Counted from the stretch's first letter, positions 38,323 through 51,205 are shown. The stretch is DNA of 64,000 bases from Stratiolaelaps scimitus (GCA_019614645.1 JABWDB010000007.1:2108001-2172000), one strand, 5' to 3'. The notes: generated by a model not told the origin, from the letters alone. Made by a program: numbers and translations.

Positions 38323-39196
38323 TTAGGGCATTCCAAGCGAACTGTCCGCTCTTCAAATGCCAATAACGTTTGAACTAACTGAGTTCGAACAAAGATCTTT
38401 TGGTATGAGTTAGAGGTACTTCCCAGCTTTATTTACACACCGACTCCAGTGCTCTGGGAGTTTTGAAATAGCCAAATATTTATTTACCATTCGCATTTCC
38501 ATTTATAATTTCGTTATCTATTGCTATTGTGAGTAAGTCGACGGTAGCATATGGAACGCCACCAATTGCCCTTTTTAATGCATGGAAACAACCATAATCA
38601 CATGGGCATGGTCGTCGAGTAATAACCACACTCGGTGCTGTCGATCTTCACTCCAGTTGTTCATCAATCTCTTAAAGAAGTCGAGATATCGGGGAGGATT
38701 GACTTTTGCTTTTGTGGCTAATATTTCGTCATGGCAAATGCCCTTGATATCCAGGGCGAGTATCACCATCATCACCTTTCGTTCGAATCTATCTGGCACT
38801 GCCACAGACGTTGCCGCTTCACCTTGTCGGAGCCACTGTTTTGCTCGATCCTTCTCAGGAGGTTTATGCAGGCTAACCCATGTCTCGTCTATCGACACCG
38901 TGTGCTCGAAGCGACTGGTTTGTTGCGGATAAGACCTTAAATTAGATATCGAACACTTCACACGCATTTTCATCTGCTCAGCACTCAGTGTATGGGGAAC
39001 CCATTTTGCATTGGTTTTTCCGTTGATTTTTGGGGGTGTCCATCTTTCTGATCGTATCGAAACCACTCAGTGCTCCAAAGCCACTCCAGAAGCCACGTTC
39101 CTGCCGCGCGCGCACTCCAAGTATGAACGCATTGTGTCGCGTAGTTCGGACTGTGCGCCATTCGATAGAGCGGACAATCCACTTGGAATGACCTAG
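38323..39196 (-). mobile_element. mariner transposon, internally deleted, both ends present
   Basis: Terminal inverted repeats are visible: left TTAGGGCATTCCAAGCGAAC, right (minus strand) CTAGGTCATTCCAAGTGGAT, continuing with the shared TGTCCGCTCT; 25 of the first 30 bases agree. TA lies on both flanks (38321-38322 and 39197-39198), the mariner target-site duplication. At 874 bp it is shorter than the usual ~1.3 kb. Comparison with the copy at 63.7 kb shows the region coding for the N-terminal DNA-binding domain is missing. Confidence 0.92.
38575..39066 (-). pseudogene. mariner transposase remnant
   Basis: The reading includes the first catalytic block SIDETWVSLH and, later, WLLLDDHAH at the position of the mariner LLxDNARPH block. 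Between them is typical mariner sequence (KVMMVILALDIKGI). It is interrupted by TAA soon after HAHVIMVV; a short following stretch in the same frame still resembles the mariner HxPYSPDL region but its third aspartate is lost. Together with the missing N-terminus, this copy cannot make active transposase. Confidence 0.9.
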
Positions 39197-39825
39197 TAGG
39201 TAGATACTAACATTGGAGGGCCGGGCTGGTAGAAAGTGACGCTTAATGGAGAGGAGGTATATATTTAGGGGGTATGATCCTAACGGGTCAAAGGTGAACT
39301 GTCGGTGGGAGAGCCCCACAGTGGCCCGACCTGTTCCCACAGTGACAGGTCGTTATGGCGCATGGTAACCCGGTGACTTGCAGTTATACATACTCAACTC
39401 TAGCGGCTGACCCAGAGAACAAAAAAAGCCGCTCGTACTAATCAAATTTTAGGGTTGAATTTTCAACTTAATATATCCCGACTTCCTCGTGCATATCACC
39501 CGATTATGATACGACTTCATATATTGTAATGCCAGGACAATTTCGTGGGTGAATGCTGGAGAAAGTGAAAATGTAGGCTGCTAATTAGCAACGTTCTATT
39601 AATATCTACCAATATAACGTACAATATGATATCAGCATTGCATAATAACGATAATAATAGTGGCAATAATAACAATGGTGTTCTCAGTTAAAACATTAAG
39701 TATTAGATAAAGAACAGTTCTTCCCACCGTCAAGTGGGCTTGCGTCACCAATCCCCAGCAGCGCCAGAAATTTGCTCTGGCCCTGTAGTCTTCGACCGTT
39801 GCCATTGGCACATACATAGATCGCG

Positions 39826-39876
39826 TCATTGCTTGGATCCAAGCAATGAGATGTCAGAAATCCAAGCAATGAGATG
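39826..39876. repeat. 24-bp perfect palindrome overlapping a 16-bp direct repeat
   Basis: 39826-39849 is its own inverse complement (TCATTGCTTGGA then TCCAAGCAATGA). The 16-mer TCCAAGCAATGAGATG occurs at 39838-39853 and again at 39861-39876. Confidence 0.95.
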
Positions 39877-39879
39877 CCA

Positions 39880-41600
39880 GCGTCAGTTTGTTTTTGGTCA
39901 GCGTTTGAATTGATTTCGAAACGTGGCTCGGCCACTACTCACGCCCTCATAGCTGAACAAGGACCACATTTCGTCGCTTCTTCCTGCTCCTTTAAGCATC
40001 TTGAAGCAGCATATGCCACCTTCGCTTGATTGCAGCCAGCCAGAAGCTATTGTGGCGAATTATAGGGAACCTCTAATTAAAATAGTTCCATTTTTTATTT
40101 CATGCAATCCGCGTAACAGGGCACCTAAAGGTATGCATGATAATGTATTTTTATATGCAAGTTCGTGTATTGTTACAGGACTTTGGCAGGAGGAAGATTC
40201 ACTTTAGGACTCGTACAATTAAACGCACCGTTGGTTATTTTTTACTAGTTTTTTTTTTACAAGGTCATTGACTGATTTGATTCTGACGTATATATTTCCA
40301 CGGTACTTGCAGGATCGATTCTCGTTACACAGGTATCGGTCGGCTCGCGGTGTCTAGTGTGACAGTGTGTCAGGCATTGGAAGGGGCTGCCCATCTTGAG
40401 GGCCTCTCCGCGAAGAGCGCTTTTTCTGATCTTGCAAGCGCCTACTACTGATGGGACGTGCCCGTACTGTACTGGCAACACGAGAGCGTCGCCGTATAGG
40501 AGAAGCTTTGCCTCAGGATGACGTTCCATGACGATCATGGGTAGCTCACGAATCAGCAGTGGTAAGAGCAGTGGACTCGAATTGTGCCCCCGGGACGAAT
40601 CCTGTGGTTTGTTCCCGACCCTATCCCTTTCCGCCACGCCGCCGATTTATCCGGACGATGTTGTTATTGACCGCAGCCGATTATGAGGAACTCCACGATC
40701 TACAAGCTTGCCCAGTACTATGACACGCGCCCAGAGTCGAACGCCGCTCTGAAATCAATGACTGTCGTGTATAGATCGGACATAGATCATGAGTGGAACG
40801 TTCCGGCGCCAATTCGACGTGTTACAAAAGAAACTTACGGTATGGGATAGCTCACGAATGCGCGAGAGCAGGTTGTAGAACTATTCTTCTCAACTAGAAC
40901 TACCCTCCCGCCCCGGCTTCTGATTGGATGAATCACCGTTCGCCTTCGGTATAACGACCATCATGAGGTACCTCCACACGACGTCGAGTCATTCCTGCGA
41001 CCGCACCGGCAAAGGAGATGACTGCCGCGTTGAGGGTTTCTGGAACCTTAATCACCAGGTGGGCGCGTTACCGATGTTTCTACGCGGCTTCAGTCATAGA
41101 ACATATTTGGTTACCCTGCTAGAAAAACGATTCCATCACTCGAAGAAAATTTAATGGGGTTCCTTCCGCGGTACGCGTCTAGTTAGTTACAGTCGGGCCC
41201 TAAAACCAAATTATTCCAAGGAAATTTTGGCTTAGAATTCTCATTGATTAAGCGATTCCATGGGCAGGCGTTAATACCTATTAAGTTATAGTTCTTCATT
41301 CATAATATTTTCTCCCTCATTTCCGATAGTGGCAAAGAAATATCGCATCGTCCATTACTTCAATAAAAAAACATTTTTTTGCTGATGAGTTCTATTTGGC
41401 GTTTCGTTGTATGTCCTCGGTAATTGGCTATCGATCATTTTGTCGAGTACGGCAAACGTCGGTGAAGTTTACGGTGTTTATTAAAGGAGCTGTAATTTTC
41501 ACAAATATTTATGCCTGCTCCAATGTAAATCGCTTGAAAGCCCAACGAGGAGATGATTGTCTAATGAGCAACACAGCCTCTATTCGTGTGCACAGCGGAC
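39880..41600. other. no supported gene
   Basis: A minus-strand ORF of 126 codons (40257-40637) and a plus-strand ORF (40924-41154) lack motifs or splice context. Nothing else is seen. Confidence 0.45.
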
Positions 41601-41613
41601 TCACGCAAAATAG

Positions 41614-41691
41614 AAACTATTTCGTTGAACTTAACATGTGTGCGATTGTATCGTGTCTTATAGACAGTAGCTGTTGTACAATTGCCGACAT

Positions 41692-41726
<35 letters not shown>

Positions 41727-41767
41727 TCGATACAATCGCACACATGTTAAGTTCAACGAAATAGTTT
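41614..41767. repeat. perfect 40-bp inverted repeat around an ATT run
   Basis: Arms 41614-41653 and 41728-41767 are exact inverse complements. The 74-base spacer contains TTA/ATT repeats from about 41692 to 41726. No element ends or target-site duplication are visible. Confidence 0.97.
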
Positions 41768-41779
41768 AATAATAATAAT

Positions 41780-44440
41780 AATTTAGCACCAAGTTACTAG
41801 CTATTTAGTTATTTTTTTCTCCATATAATTTATGATGCGACGAGCGAGAAATGCTCGTTGCATGAGTGGACACCCTCTGTGTTACTGAATGAGTGACACA
41901 GACGAGTGTGTTACTGAGCCGGCTTGGAAACAATAGGTTTCCACTTAGAAGGATAGGGGTATGTTTACAGTTGAACAATTGTAGATATTATTAGCTACTC
42001 TTTATCGTTCAAATTCTAAAGCTATTGTTTATATTTTCCTAACGGCCAACTCACTTCTACATCTAACCGTCTCCGACTTCATGACGCACCCCGAAGCAAC
42101 GGCCTGGATTATCACTGCCAGCCTGCTAAAAAGCAACGGGTCATAGAACAATAATAGGCCTCCTGTCATTTTCGTTATTGCTAATTACCAATTGGCAGAT
42201 TTAGAGTAATAACAACCACATTAAATCTCCAATATTTTTGCGTTTTCTCGTCTTTTTTCTTAGCTTTGCTTAATCCACTTATTTCACTTAAGAACAGGTT
42301 GTTACTAGACAAATAAACGACACAAAATTTTCCCTGTAGCTGATTGTAGCTCGTTGTAGAATTGTGTCCGGTTTAGTTGCTTTGACTTTTGATTGTTATG
42401 ACCGAAAACAGTTTTCACCCCGCTGGTATAGGTGATCTCTCAACTCTGTCACGGTAGGAACGTTAGTGCCATCATAGTCGGCTGTATCGGTGTTATTGCT
42501 ACCGTAGTGGAGGTCCCATGAGATGCTGGACGGTGCCCAAACGCGACGACCTTCACACACAAACACAATCAGCGGTGCCATCTCTTAAAGACGCCAAACT
42601 GCAACAGTGGCATTAATTTTACAGAATTCTGTTTCCAGTTTTGCGGAGGGAGGTGGGTAAATGTCAGGAGATCAGCTACTGTGTCCCCCCCCCCGTGGAT
42701 ACTGTCTGCCTATGTGACGCGATCGTTCAGCTTTTTTTGTTTCTTGATTGCGCCCGTATAAAAATGTTTGCTGGCCCCGTAAGCCAGAGCAAAACGAAGG
42801 CATTCGTCGAAATCAGCGGGTGTGATACATTTTTTGTTGAATTACCATAAATATAAATACAAATATATATATATATATATATATAGTGTATATGGTGGAC
42901 GACAAAGACGAGGGCTACTTCCTGAATGATTTGAAAAACACGAGCGAAGATTTCGTTTCAGGCCACTAAAACAATTTCAACAGTTGATCGTGGAGTGATT
43001 GTCATTATGGGGGGCTTCTCTGTGGATTTGACTGTAGCCACATGCGGCATTCATGACACTACTCATCAAGGTATAAGAATAACATATATTTGTTGAACTA
43101 TTATCAAGAAAGTTCTAGTGTAGCTGCTCACGTAGAATTGATAGTGATAACGCACAATAAACAGGCAACATCATGGGGCGACATAAATAGGAGCAAAATT
43201 CATAATCAGCATAATCAGCCAAGTAGAACTATGAGCATCAGTACAGGTGATCACCACATCGCCGAGAATTGTTCCATTTGGACGGTGGCTAATTTGTGCA
43301 CACCATTGATATGATACGTTATGCCTTCACAGCGGACAATATTGAACAACATTGCTGTATAAGGTGAATTGCATATGACGATGCCGTTGCGAGCAGGCTG
43401 CCGATGAGCGGTCGCCCTTAACTGGGATATTGCTCGAATAAACTGCACCTCAGTGGAGTGATCGTGGCATTAATAAGCGATATGAATAACAATCTCGACA
43501 ACGAGTCGGTCGGCCGACTAAGACGATTGAAGCTCGTCTTCATAACAACGACTTCTATGGCTCGTCATGGGGGCATCGGCGGCGTTGAGTAGCTCACAGA
43601 ATAAGCGAAAATGCCCAGCCGCGGCGAGTGAGAAGACAACGGTGAGCTCATTTGTCTGCAATCGCTCGTAACCGATCATGAATCTTGGGCCAGAAATCGT
43701 ACCACCACTGGAATGAGAACGGATGGTTAAACGGTAACGATTCGAACTGATTGTTCATGAGGTTATATTTGAAATCTCTTTCTCTCTCTCTCTACGTTCG
43801 TGGTGTCATTCGATAGATGCTCAACCCTCTGCCGTTCATGCTTGGGGATTATCAAGTAGCATCACTTCTCAATGCGGTACTTAGCACTGGCTGTATAGTA
43901 GTGCATGAAGCGGCAGGGCATATGACGTTCCTTATTTTATATTTAAGCATGTCGCTGAAATGATTCAATGCATGATAAGAACGGGTCGTACAACACCCCT
44001 CCTCTAGAGATGTCGCAATTTCTCCGCGCAGCAGATTCACCATAGAAAACGTCATATGCTTTTGTTCGATACCTTACAAATTTAGCTCGATTGCTTGTTA
44101 AGCTGATGTCGTTAGCCCTATGAGACGGCATGATATACGCCATGCCGATGTAGTGGAAACCGGTCAGAGGTGACGCAGTCCGCTGCTCTACAACCTTTGT
44201 GCTACAACACAAAAATATTCCCTGGAGTTCCCAAATGTAACAATCACCGCTATTGTTGGTCACAATAGAGCGATCATTATATTCTAATAATTATTATTGT
44301 GTCGTTATTCATCGATAGCTCACGTGCGCTTCGCCGTTCCACCAAGCCAGCGATAAAATCTTAGTTAGTTTGAAGACCGCACGAGACGACCGTACGGGTT
44401 ATATATCACTACATCTTTGCTTAAAACAACAAACACCGAG
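41780..44440. other. gene-poor stretch
   Basis: Contains (AT)n at 42863-42885, a C-run near 42686 and a short CT run near 43780-43793. ORFs are short and unsupported. Confidence 0.45.
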
Positions 44441-44441
44441 C

Positions 44442-44656
44442 TCAACTGACAATTGCCCAATCTGCTGCGGACAGCCTTAACATATTGTACAGGAACACGG
44501 CGTCATTCGGTGAACGGCCAAATAAAACAGCAGGATACTGATCGTTCATGCGACCGCCGTCCCGCGACGAGAGGTGACGTGACCCACCCAGGTCTTCTGT
44601 CCCTACCGTCGCCGTAAAGTTGCCGTCTCTCGCGAAGTTGAACAAAGCCGACAAAA
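44442..44656 (-). CDS. candidate terminal exon, unknown product
   Basis: After an acceptor (TCATCGTCGTCAG) the minus strand is open for about 71 codons to TGA. The reading includes LSALFNFARDGNFTATVG and ends LRLSAADWAIVS. It lies downstream of the signal-peptide exon at 45.0 kb on the same strand; the two cannot be joined directly in frame. Confidence 0.25.
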
Positions 44657-44716
44657 CTGACGACGATGATGAATTCTGTTCTAATTACTCATTAGCGATA
44701 GTCTCGACCGTACCTC

Positions 44717-45057
44717 CTAGTGCGCTTCTCTATACGGCACGAACCGTTGAACGATCTCTCGATGCGGAACGGAATCGCCGAAGAAGCTGAACATATCCAC
44801 CATGTTCGACATCGCTGTTCTATGGTGGCCGGCAAATGGCCATATGTATGCATGGGCGGAATCTATGGCCCGCCCTGGAGGGGTGGTCTGTCATCGTGGC
44901 AATTTGCTTTTGATGAAGGTCGTCTCCAGTCGCAGTTACCGTCGCTCGAGTCGCCGACGGAACATGATCCGCATACTTACTGAGTGATGGAGTCGTCAGT
45001 AACCAGGCACATTGCAGACACCAGCAGCAACTGCAGTAGCGCTGTGAACGGCAGCAT
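44717..45057 (-). CDS. candidate secreted peptide gene; signal-peptide exon well formed
   Basis: The first exon, 45057-44981, starts at ATG with a CCAATG context and codes MLPFTALLQLLLVSAMCLVT followed by DDSIT, a good signal peptide, then meets a consensus GTAAGT donor. One arrangement that stays in frame uses an acceptor at 44821-44820 (CCATAG) and an exon 44819-44717, giving a 59-residue product ending FVPYREAH. That acceptor has a weak pyrimidine tract, and other second exons are possible. The first exon is more secure than the rest. Confidence 0.4.
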
Positions 45058-45119
45058 TGGCAGTGAAAAAAAATAAAGAACTTATGGGCGTCTTGGGCTT
45101 GGGGCGCAGGAATAAACAA

Positions 45120-48100
45120 CGGCCACGAGAAGCTACCACGACGACGACGACACCGACGACGGGGACAGCCGCAGAAAAATACAAAATAAATTGACGAGGG
45201 CTCGATTCTTTCTGCTTCTGCTGCTTAGCTTGCACATGGCGCGGGGGCGGGGTGGGGGGCGCACTTCTCATCGCTGTCGTTGAAGCAGCTATCGCGCCAG
45301 ACGTTGTTGGGGATATTAGGTGTTTGCTATTTGTTTGATATTAAGATTGTCCGGTACGAATAGGTCAAAAGGTCACAGCGTCAGCAGCAGGGAGATGTGT
45401 GTCTCTCTCTCTGTCCGCCGCTTGGGTCGCTGCTCAAACAAGGTCCCCGCCGTATTCTGGCTTTTATAGTGAAATTTATTCTCCAAATGTATTCGCCACG
45501 TAGCCTGATGCATCGGCGGGCAGGGCAAGGCAAGGCAAGCAGCTGGGTACTGAATACTCATTTCTCTCTCTCGCTCTCTTTCTCTCTCTCTGCTGTGCTT
45601 TGTGGGATTTTGGTCAAGTGGCAAAGCAACGTATGATTGAACTTTTGTACAGGCACAGTAGATAGATGGACATGGCGGAACATGTGTATTGTATTGAGAT
45701 ATCAAGATGATGGATGAAGCTAGAACCCATGTAGCATACTGCCAGCGTCAATATGTCTGTACATATACATAGTTGGCCGTTATAGAAGTAAGGCTTGTGC
45801 CTGATCTGTTCAAGAGCTCCTCCAGCGTGCGTTACGATGGAGACGGGTGTGAGACTGTTCAAAAAATAACTGGATGTACAGAGTGCTGCTTAGGATATTG
45901 TATGTTGCTAACAATGTCTGAGCGTGCTGAAGCCACCACTGGGAGAGCGCACGAGCGAGAGCCAGTGATGTGATTAAAATTGAAATCGGTTGCCAATGTA
46001 GACGTCTCTGTTCTAAACCGATTGTGTCCCGTAGGATTGAGAGAGTTACGAATCAGCCGAACGAATGCAGTGATGATAATGACTTGAAAAAGGAGGTGCG
46101 ATCGCTTGTGTAAATATGTTCAAATTCGATTTTGAACAAAAAAAAAAGATTACTGTATTTACAGGGTTGTAAGTGACGTTGTCTGCAACGTTGCTAAGTA
46201 GACAAAATTCAATAATGAATCATTGACAGCATGGATCGCTAATGTGGCCAGGGACAAGTCACGGACCGTTTATGAAAAGCTAACATGATCGATTCACACA
46301 ACGATTTAGCAATTCAAAATGTTGATTCTTAAACCATCAATTGAAATATTCCCAAAGACTCAAGGAGACCCTCCTCTGCTCCAACGCTCATCTCCGGGAC
46401 ACTTTCGACACGAGCCGATATAGTCATCGTCCGCCGTACTAACAACTTCGCAAGCAAATCTTATAATACGCACTTATAATGGCCAGCAGGTCAATGTAAA
46501 ACGTTCACCAGAAGCACTAATCGATAACACTGCCAGCGCCATGTTGTCCATAGCCATAGCCGCTGGCACCGACAGCTTGCGCCGAAACAATGCTCCAATG
46601 GGCGATCATGGCGTTATGCGTTCTCTTAAGCTCCTGCTACATTATTCAGATGGCTATTTAGTGGTAATTAGTAATATCATAATTCAAGTAGAACGCCAGA
46701 CACGCGAAGGTGTTGTTGATATTTGGACGGTACCCGCGTGATGTGCGTGTCTCCCCGCCGCTGGAGTGACAAATGATTCGATTTTAATTGGGGTCCGCCC
46801 GCGATGCTGCGAGCTGCTTCGGTGTGTCGCGCGCAAGAAGCGTTCCATGCACCGACGGGATCGTGTTAACCGGGTGAGCGCCGTACGAAGTTATGATATT
46901 TGCACACATATGGTCCTTTGAGAACAGCAATTTCATCAGGGTAATTCAATCGATACATTGGACTACAACAGCGATTGTTATCGTAGGCAGTTCATGCGCG
47001 CTGTATGCATGATGAATTATGAGTTTCACGGGAGATTTTAGATGAGCGTTATTGACATTCGTAGACTCGCCGGCCAAGCTTGTTTGGATTGTAACTCATA
47101 CACTTGCCGAACGGCGCAGTGCTTCGTCAGAGCGTCGAAGCAATTCGGGACGAGCCGAAGCTGTGAGATATTGTTGGCGATGCTGCCATTCGAACGGGGA
47201 ACAATTTCTTCATTTTAATTACATAAGGTGTTGCATACTGCTCAATCGGTCATTCATTACGATAACCCGGAAATCATATCTAAATCACTGCATACACATA
47301 ACACTGCATTTCATGCCATAGATGGTGCCATCCAATTATCGCTAATGTTTCGCTGTCAGTGTCCGCTAGTCTGAAAGTCGCCCGGATTAATTTCGTAACA
47401 ACGATAATACCGCAGGAGAAGTCGCATACATTTGGTTATTAATGAGGACATTTTCGTCACTTTCAACATCTGCATACATCATCACGGGCAATGGGTAAAA
47501 CTTCTATTCTTTGATCGACGCGACCGCCTCTCGTAAGTCCATCGGGGACCGGCGATCATTACGTCTAAGGACATCTGGCCTTGACCCTTGACGTCCGAGT
47601 CAGAAAACGCGTCCTTATACCGTTACTTCATCTTACACCAGATTATTGTATCGGCATATCGACATCCCGATTACAGCAGATGTAACAGACAGCAGACGTG
47701 CACTCGTCAGAGAGCGGAGACGATGCCGTCATCGGTGTCGTATTTTATGCGGACGCAGCCTATTAGCTAATTAAGGCAAAACTGCGTTTCTGGGGGTTGG
47801 TACACGATCGACGCCACATAGTAACATCCGTTTGAGGCTTAACTGATTGATTCTAGAAGAATTGTTTTGCACAATTCTCCCTGCTAGCATAGCATATGAA
47901 AGTACAAGTTGTACGTCAAAGTACGCAAAAACAAATTTCATCTGCCGAGAGGGAGTGCTATCAAGCCGAGTGAATGCGCCGGTAATGTTGATGTTGTCAC
48001 CGAACAACTGGATCGCTATTGCTCAACTATGGAGAATCGCCAAGATGTCAAAACTGACTTGTGTGTAATCAGCAGTGGTAGTAAATTCAGCCAGGCTACG

Positions 48101-48800
48101 TTTAACCCTGCACGATTGAATGCAGGATCAATGAGATGAGAGCTTATCAATACTTGGCGCGGATTGTTTATGAGGGCAAGGTACACACCAGTATCTCCTC
48201 AGCGTGTAGTATCCCGCAGCGTCTGGTGGTGCGGTGGCAAGTGCCTCTGAAACTTACATGCGCAAGATTTAGACAGTAAGCCTTCCTGGCTCTACAGTTG
48301 TCCTTAGACAATGAGTAGCTGTAGAACTGGAGCAGGGAAATCGCAAATTGTTGATAACAGTGCAGTCCACAAATGATATCACTGATGACAACGATGTTTT
48401 TAGTGTAGATCTTAATATTGGAGCAGTAACTATCTAAATCTTGTGGGAGAAGAACAACATTTGGAGAAACACGAACACTCACTCCGAATTATCTTCATAA
48501 TCATCAGGTTCGGTTAGAAATCAGTCCGTGCCAGCGTTCGCCATAGACGTTCTTTGACAACTGCCACCGGACAAGCGAACAATTGTTTCATTCTTTTTAT
48601 GTGAGGAACCTGTTTGTAGCACGCTAATGCCGAGTAAGCTAGGCACGTTTGATGTTTAGTAGATATGTAGATACGTGAGGATTCTTGCCAGGTACGAGAA
48701 ATTAAGTGAGGTAGAGAAAATTAGCAGAGGTGGACCCGACAGGTTCTCGTAGCAATACCTGAGGGCTAAGTGCTGACGCCTATCAGATAGAGGAGAAGCT
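45120..48800. other. gene-poor stretch
   Basis: Contains CT runs near 45566-45590 and short ORFs. An open frame at 46424-46741 (105 codons, ending GVVDIWTVPA) has coding-like composition but no acceptor, promoter or motif that I can support. Confidence 0.4.
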
Positions 48801-48961
48801 GAGGCTCAAAAAATTCTTTGTGTATACATTTATCTTTATACATAAATTATTTGTTTATATATATAATGATATATCAAACTTCTGACAAACATGACGTATT
48901 GGCCTGTCAAAGACCTAACCACCGGAGGCTGTGCTCGGGCACAACAAGCATTGTGAGCACA

Positions 48962-49387
48962 ATGAGTTGGCACACGGCACTTTGGGAGATCGTGTCCAAT
49001 GCTCGCAACGCCGTTGACAAGATCATCGAAAGTTGTAGTTCAGGCTCAACAAGTGAACTGAACGAAGATCGCATAGAACGCCTCGTCGAGGTCATCGAGA
49101 GCATGGTAGATCACTACGAGTGGAACTGGGAGAGGATCGAGCGCGGAAGCAAGGCAGAGGATTGGTGTCGCGAGTTCACAAAAGCCGTCGGCCTCTACCG
49201 GGAGCTGGCAGACGGAAAGGAGGACCCAAAGCTTGTGGCGAGAGTTAACCAGGTGCTGGGAGTTAGGCGAGATGATTTCTACAGCGAGATGCCTCTTGCC
49301 GACTTCCCGTACCCGAAACGGAGCGACTACTTCATCCTCAGATATCTTGACGGCCAACCGAAACCAAAGCGCCGGTGGAGTGTCTAA
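48962..49387 (+). CDS. orphan helical protein, paralogue 1
   Basis: An intronless ORF of 141 residues starts at ATG 48962 (MSWHTALWEIVSNARN); the frame is open further upstream but composition changes there, so this ATG is chosen. The product is rich in charged and helix-favouring residues, with no signal peptide or membrane segment. Near the C-terminus is VNQVLGVRRDDFYSEMP, then a basic tail KPKRRWSV. A similar block (INRILAGQPADVFHEIP) and a basic RW tail occur in the ORF at 51.2 kb in the same orientation, so the two look like diverged paralogues. I do not recognise the family. Confidence 0.55.
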   Translation: MSWHTALWEIVSNARNAVDKIIESCSSGSTSELNEDRIERLVEVIESMVDHYEWNWERIERGSKAEDWCREFTKAVGLYRELADGKEDPKLVARVNQVLGVRRDDFYSEMPLADFPYPKRSDYFILRYLDGQPKPKRRWSV

Positions 49388-49399
49388 TTGTCAGCGAAT

Positions 49400-51190
49400 G
49401 ATAGCGTTCCCTGTCCGTTGGCGATCTTGTGATTGCCATTGTGTGTTTCCGCGAATCAGACATTGTTTCGGCCGGACGGCGCTGATCGGAATTCATGGGT
49501 GGGTTCGATACGGGGTATCGGTCAGCTTTCTTACTATAACCTGTAACGCCATTTGCCATTGTATGACGACAAACGAATGATGCTGTCGATTTCGGCGAAT
49601 GACGGCGTACTTTACATCTTCAACCTGTGAAAGTTTCGAAACGTTTGTAGAGCAATTAGGCCTATTTAAATTGAAGTGTTATTTGTATGACTATGAAAAT
49701 AACACTTCATGTGACACTAGCACGTAGCACCAGCGAACTTATCGTACCGTGTACTTAACAGCAGATAGGGTCTGCTGAGACACGGGTTTTTTATTTCAAA
49801 AATATCCTGCCGATTGCCAACCTGGTTGTTCGTCATGTCATGAATCATGGTCACTCCGCCGGCACATCGGCAAAGTTTTCAGTGACCCCGAAATTGAAGA
49901 AAAAAATCATTGGATTTATTGAAAAAAATAACTCTTAATCACATTGCAAGGTGCTAGAAGGCATAGTTCTTCTGGACTACGCTACGAATTGTCCTCAACG
50001 CATCGGTAGCGGACCGTGTTGGTAAAATGATGAATTATGTCTTGCTGCGCTTTCAGGTGTACATCGAACTCATCAGGGCGTTCATTTTCGCAGGTGCATC
50101 ATCCAGTTACAGGCGCTAGGGGAAGCAAAAACGATGTTTTCAAATTGAAATACATTACATTAGGCGTCATTCGGTGTATAATTATAATTACTGTAGCCAA
50201 TCCAAAACAATTTACAGGTTTCCAAGAAAGAAGCGTGTCTTAGAATGCGCAGGCTTGATTATTTGTCAAACTGTGCGTATTGTACCACCCACCTCAGCAA
50301 TGTTTCGAAGGTCGATGAAGGTCAACGTAGGTAAACACAGCTGTATATTCACATGACTGTTTTTAATAAACAAAAATATTTTCCTTTTGGTATGGTGCTA
50401 TTGCTTGGTGGCAAGGTTATTTCACCAGATTCGGCTCTCAATTATATTGACTGTCTCAGAGGATAATAAAGACTGCGTGACACTGAACACTCGGGCCTAT
50501 GACGATTTTTAAGTATCCTGCAGCCTTTTTCATGCCAAAAGCATTCTGAAGGAAATGACCTGATTACCACTGACCGAAACACACAGAGCTGCAATGAAAC
50601 CAGAACCAATTGGCCCCTCTGGAGCCAGGACTTCCAAACGTGAGCACTGCACTGAGGTAGTTCCTTACTGTTGAAGCTTCATTTTTCTGCGTCGAAAATA
50701 GCCGTCATAACCACACTATAGTGCGCGTCGGGGATTTGAGGCTGCCGTTCAATCTGTGCTAATACGCTGTGCCCATAAGGACAGATAAGGGGAGCATTTC
50801 ATTGTTAAAGGCCCATTTGAAAATCTGGTTCCGAAATATCATTCGAACGATTTTAATCATTAAGATCGTTATTATTCTTTAATTATCATCATCATATTTC
50901 GTTGTATTCCAAATGCGGTAAACGTCGTCACAACTCACCGCTGCCGATCTCAGCCGAGCTGTCAGCCTATTTAGCTGTATAGCAAGCCGGGTCGGAGCAC
51001 TACTTTGCCGGCCAAGCTGCATAGTCTCAAAATTTCTATCGATCGAAGGGAGTCGAATGTTCTTCAGAACGGCTGTTCGAGGCAACCTCAAATTTGTTTG
51101 GGCGTTGTGGATAAGCTAGGTATCAAAGAAAGCAAAACCCGTTCCCTCGTACTTTGTGAAGAGGTTTGCCATAATTCAACATCGATAATC
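49400..51190. other. no supported gene
   Basis: The stretch between the two paralogues is AT-rich with short ORFs only. A candidate 3' end for paralogue 1 is not obvious: no AATAAA was seen in the first 250 bases after its stop. Confidence 0.45.
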
Positions 51191-51205
51191 CCAAAGGCCG
51201 CGATA

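Noticed and set aside
43090..46741. Apparent protein similarity between ORFs at 43.1 kb (LIVITHNKQ...IWTV) and 46.4 kb (LIIRTYNGQ...IWTV)
   Set aside because: The matching DNA aligns in different reading frames and spacing differs, so the resemblance is probably chance.
51005..51205. N-terminal extension of the 51.2 kb ORF
   Set aside because: The extension has no ATG and composition differs from the rest; the first ATG at 51206 was used.
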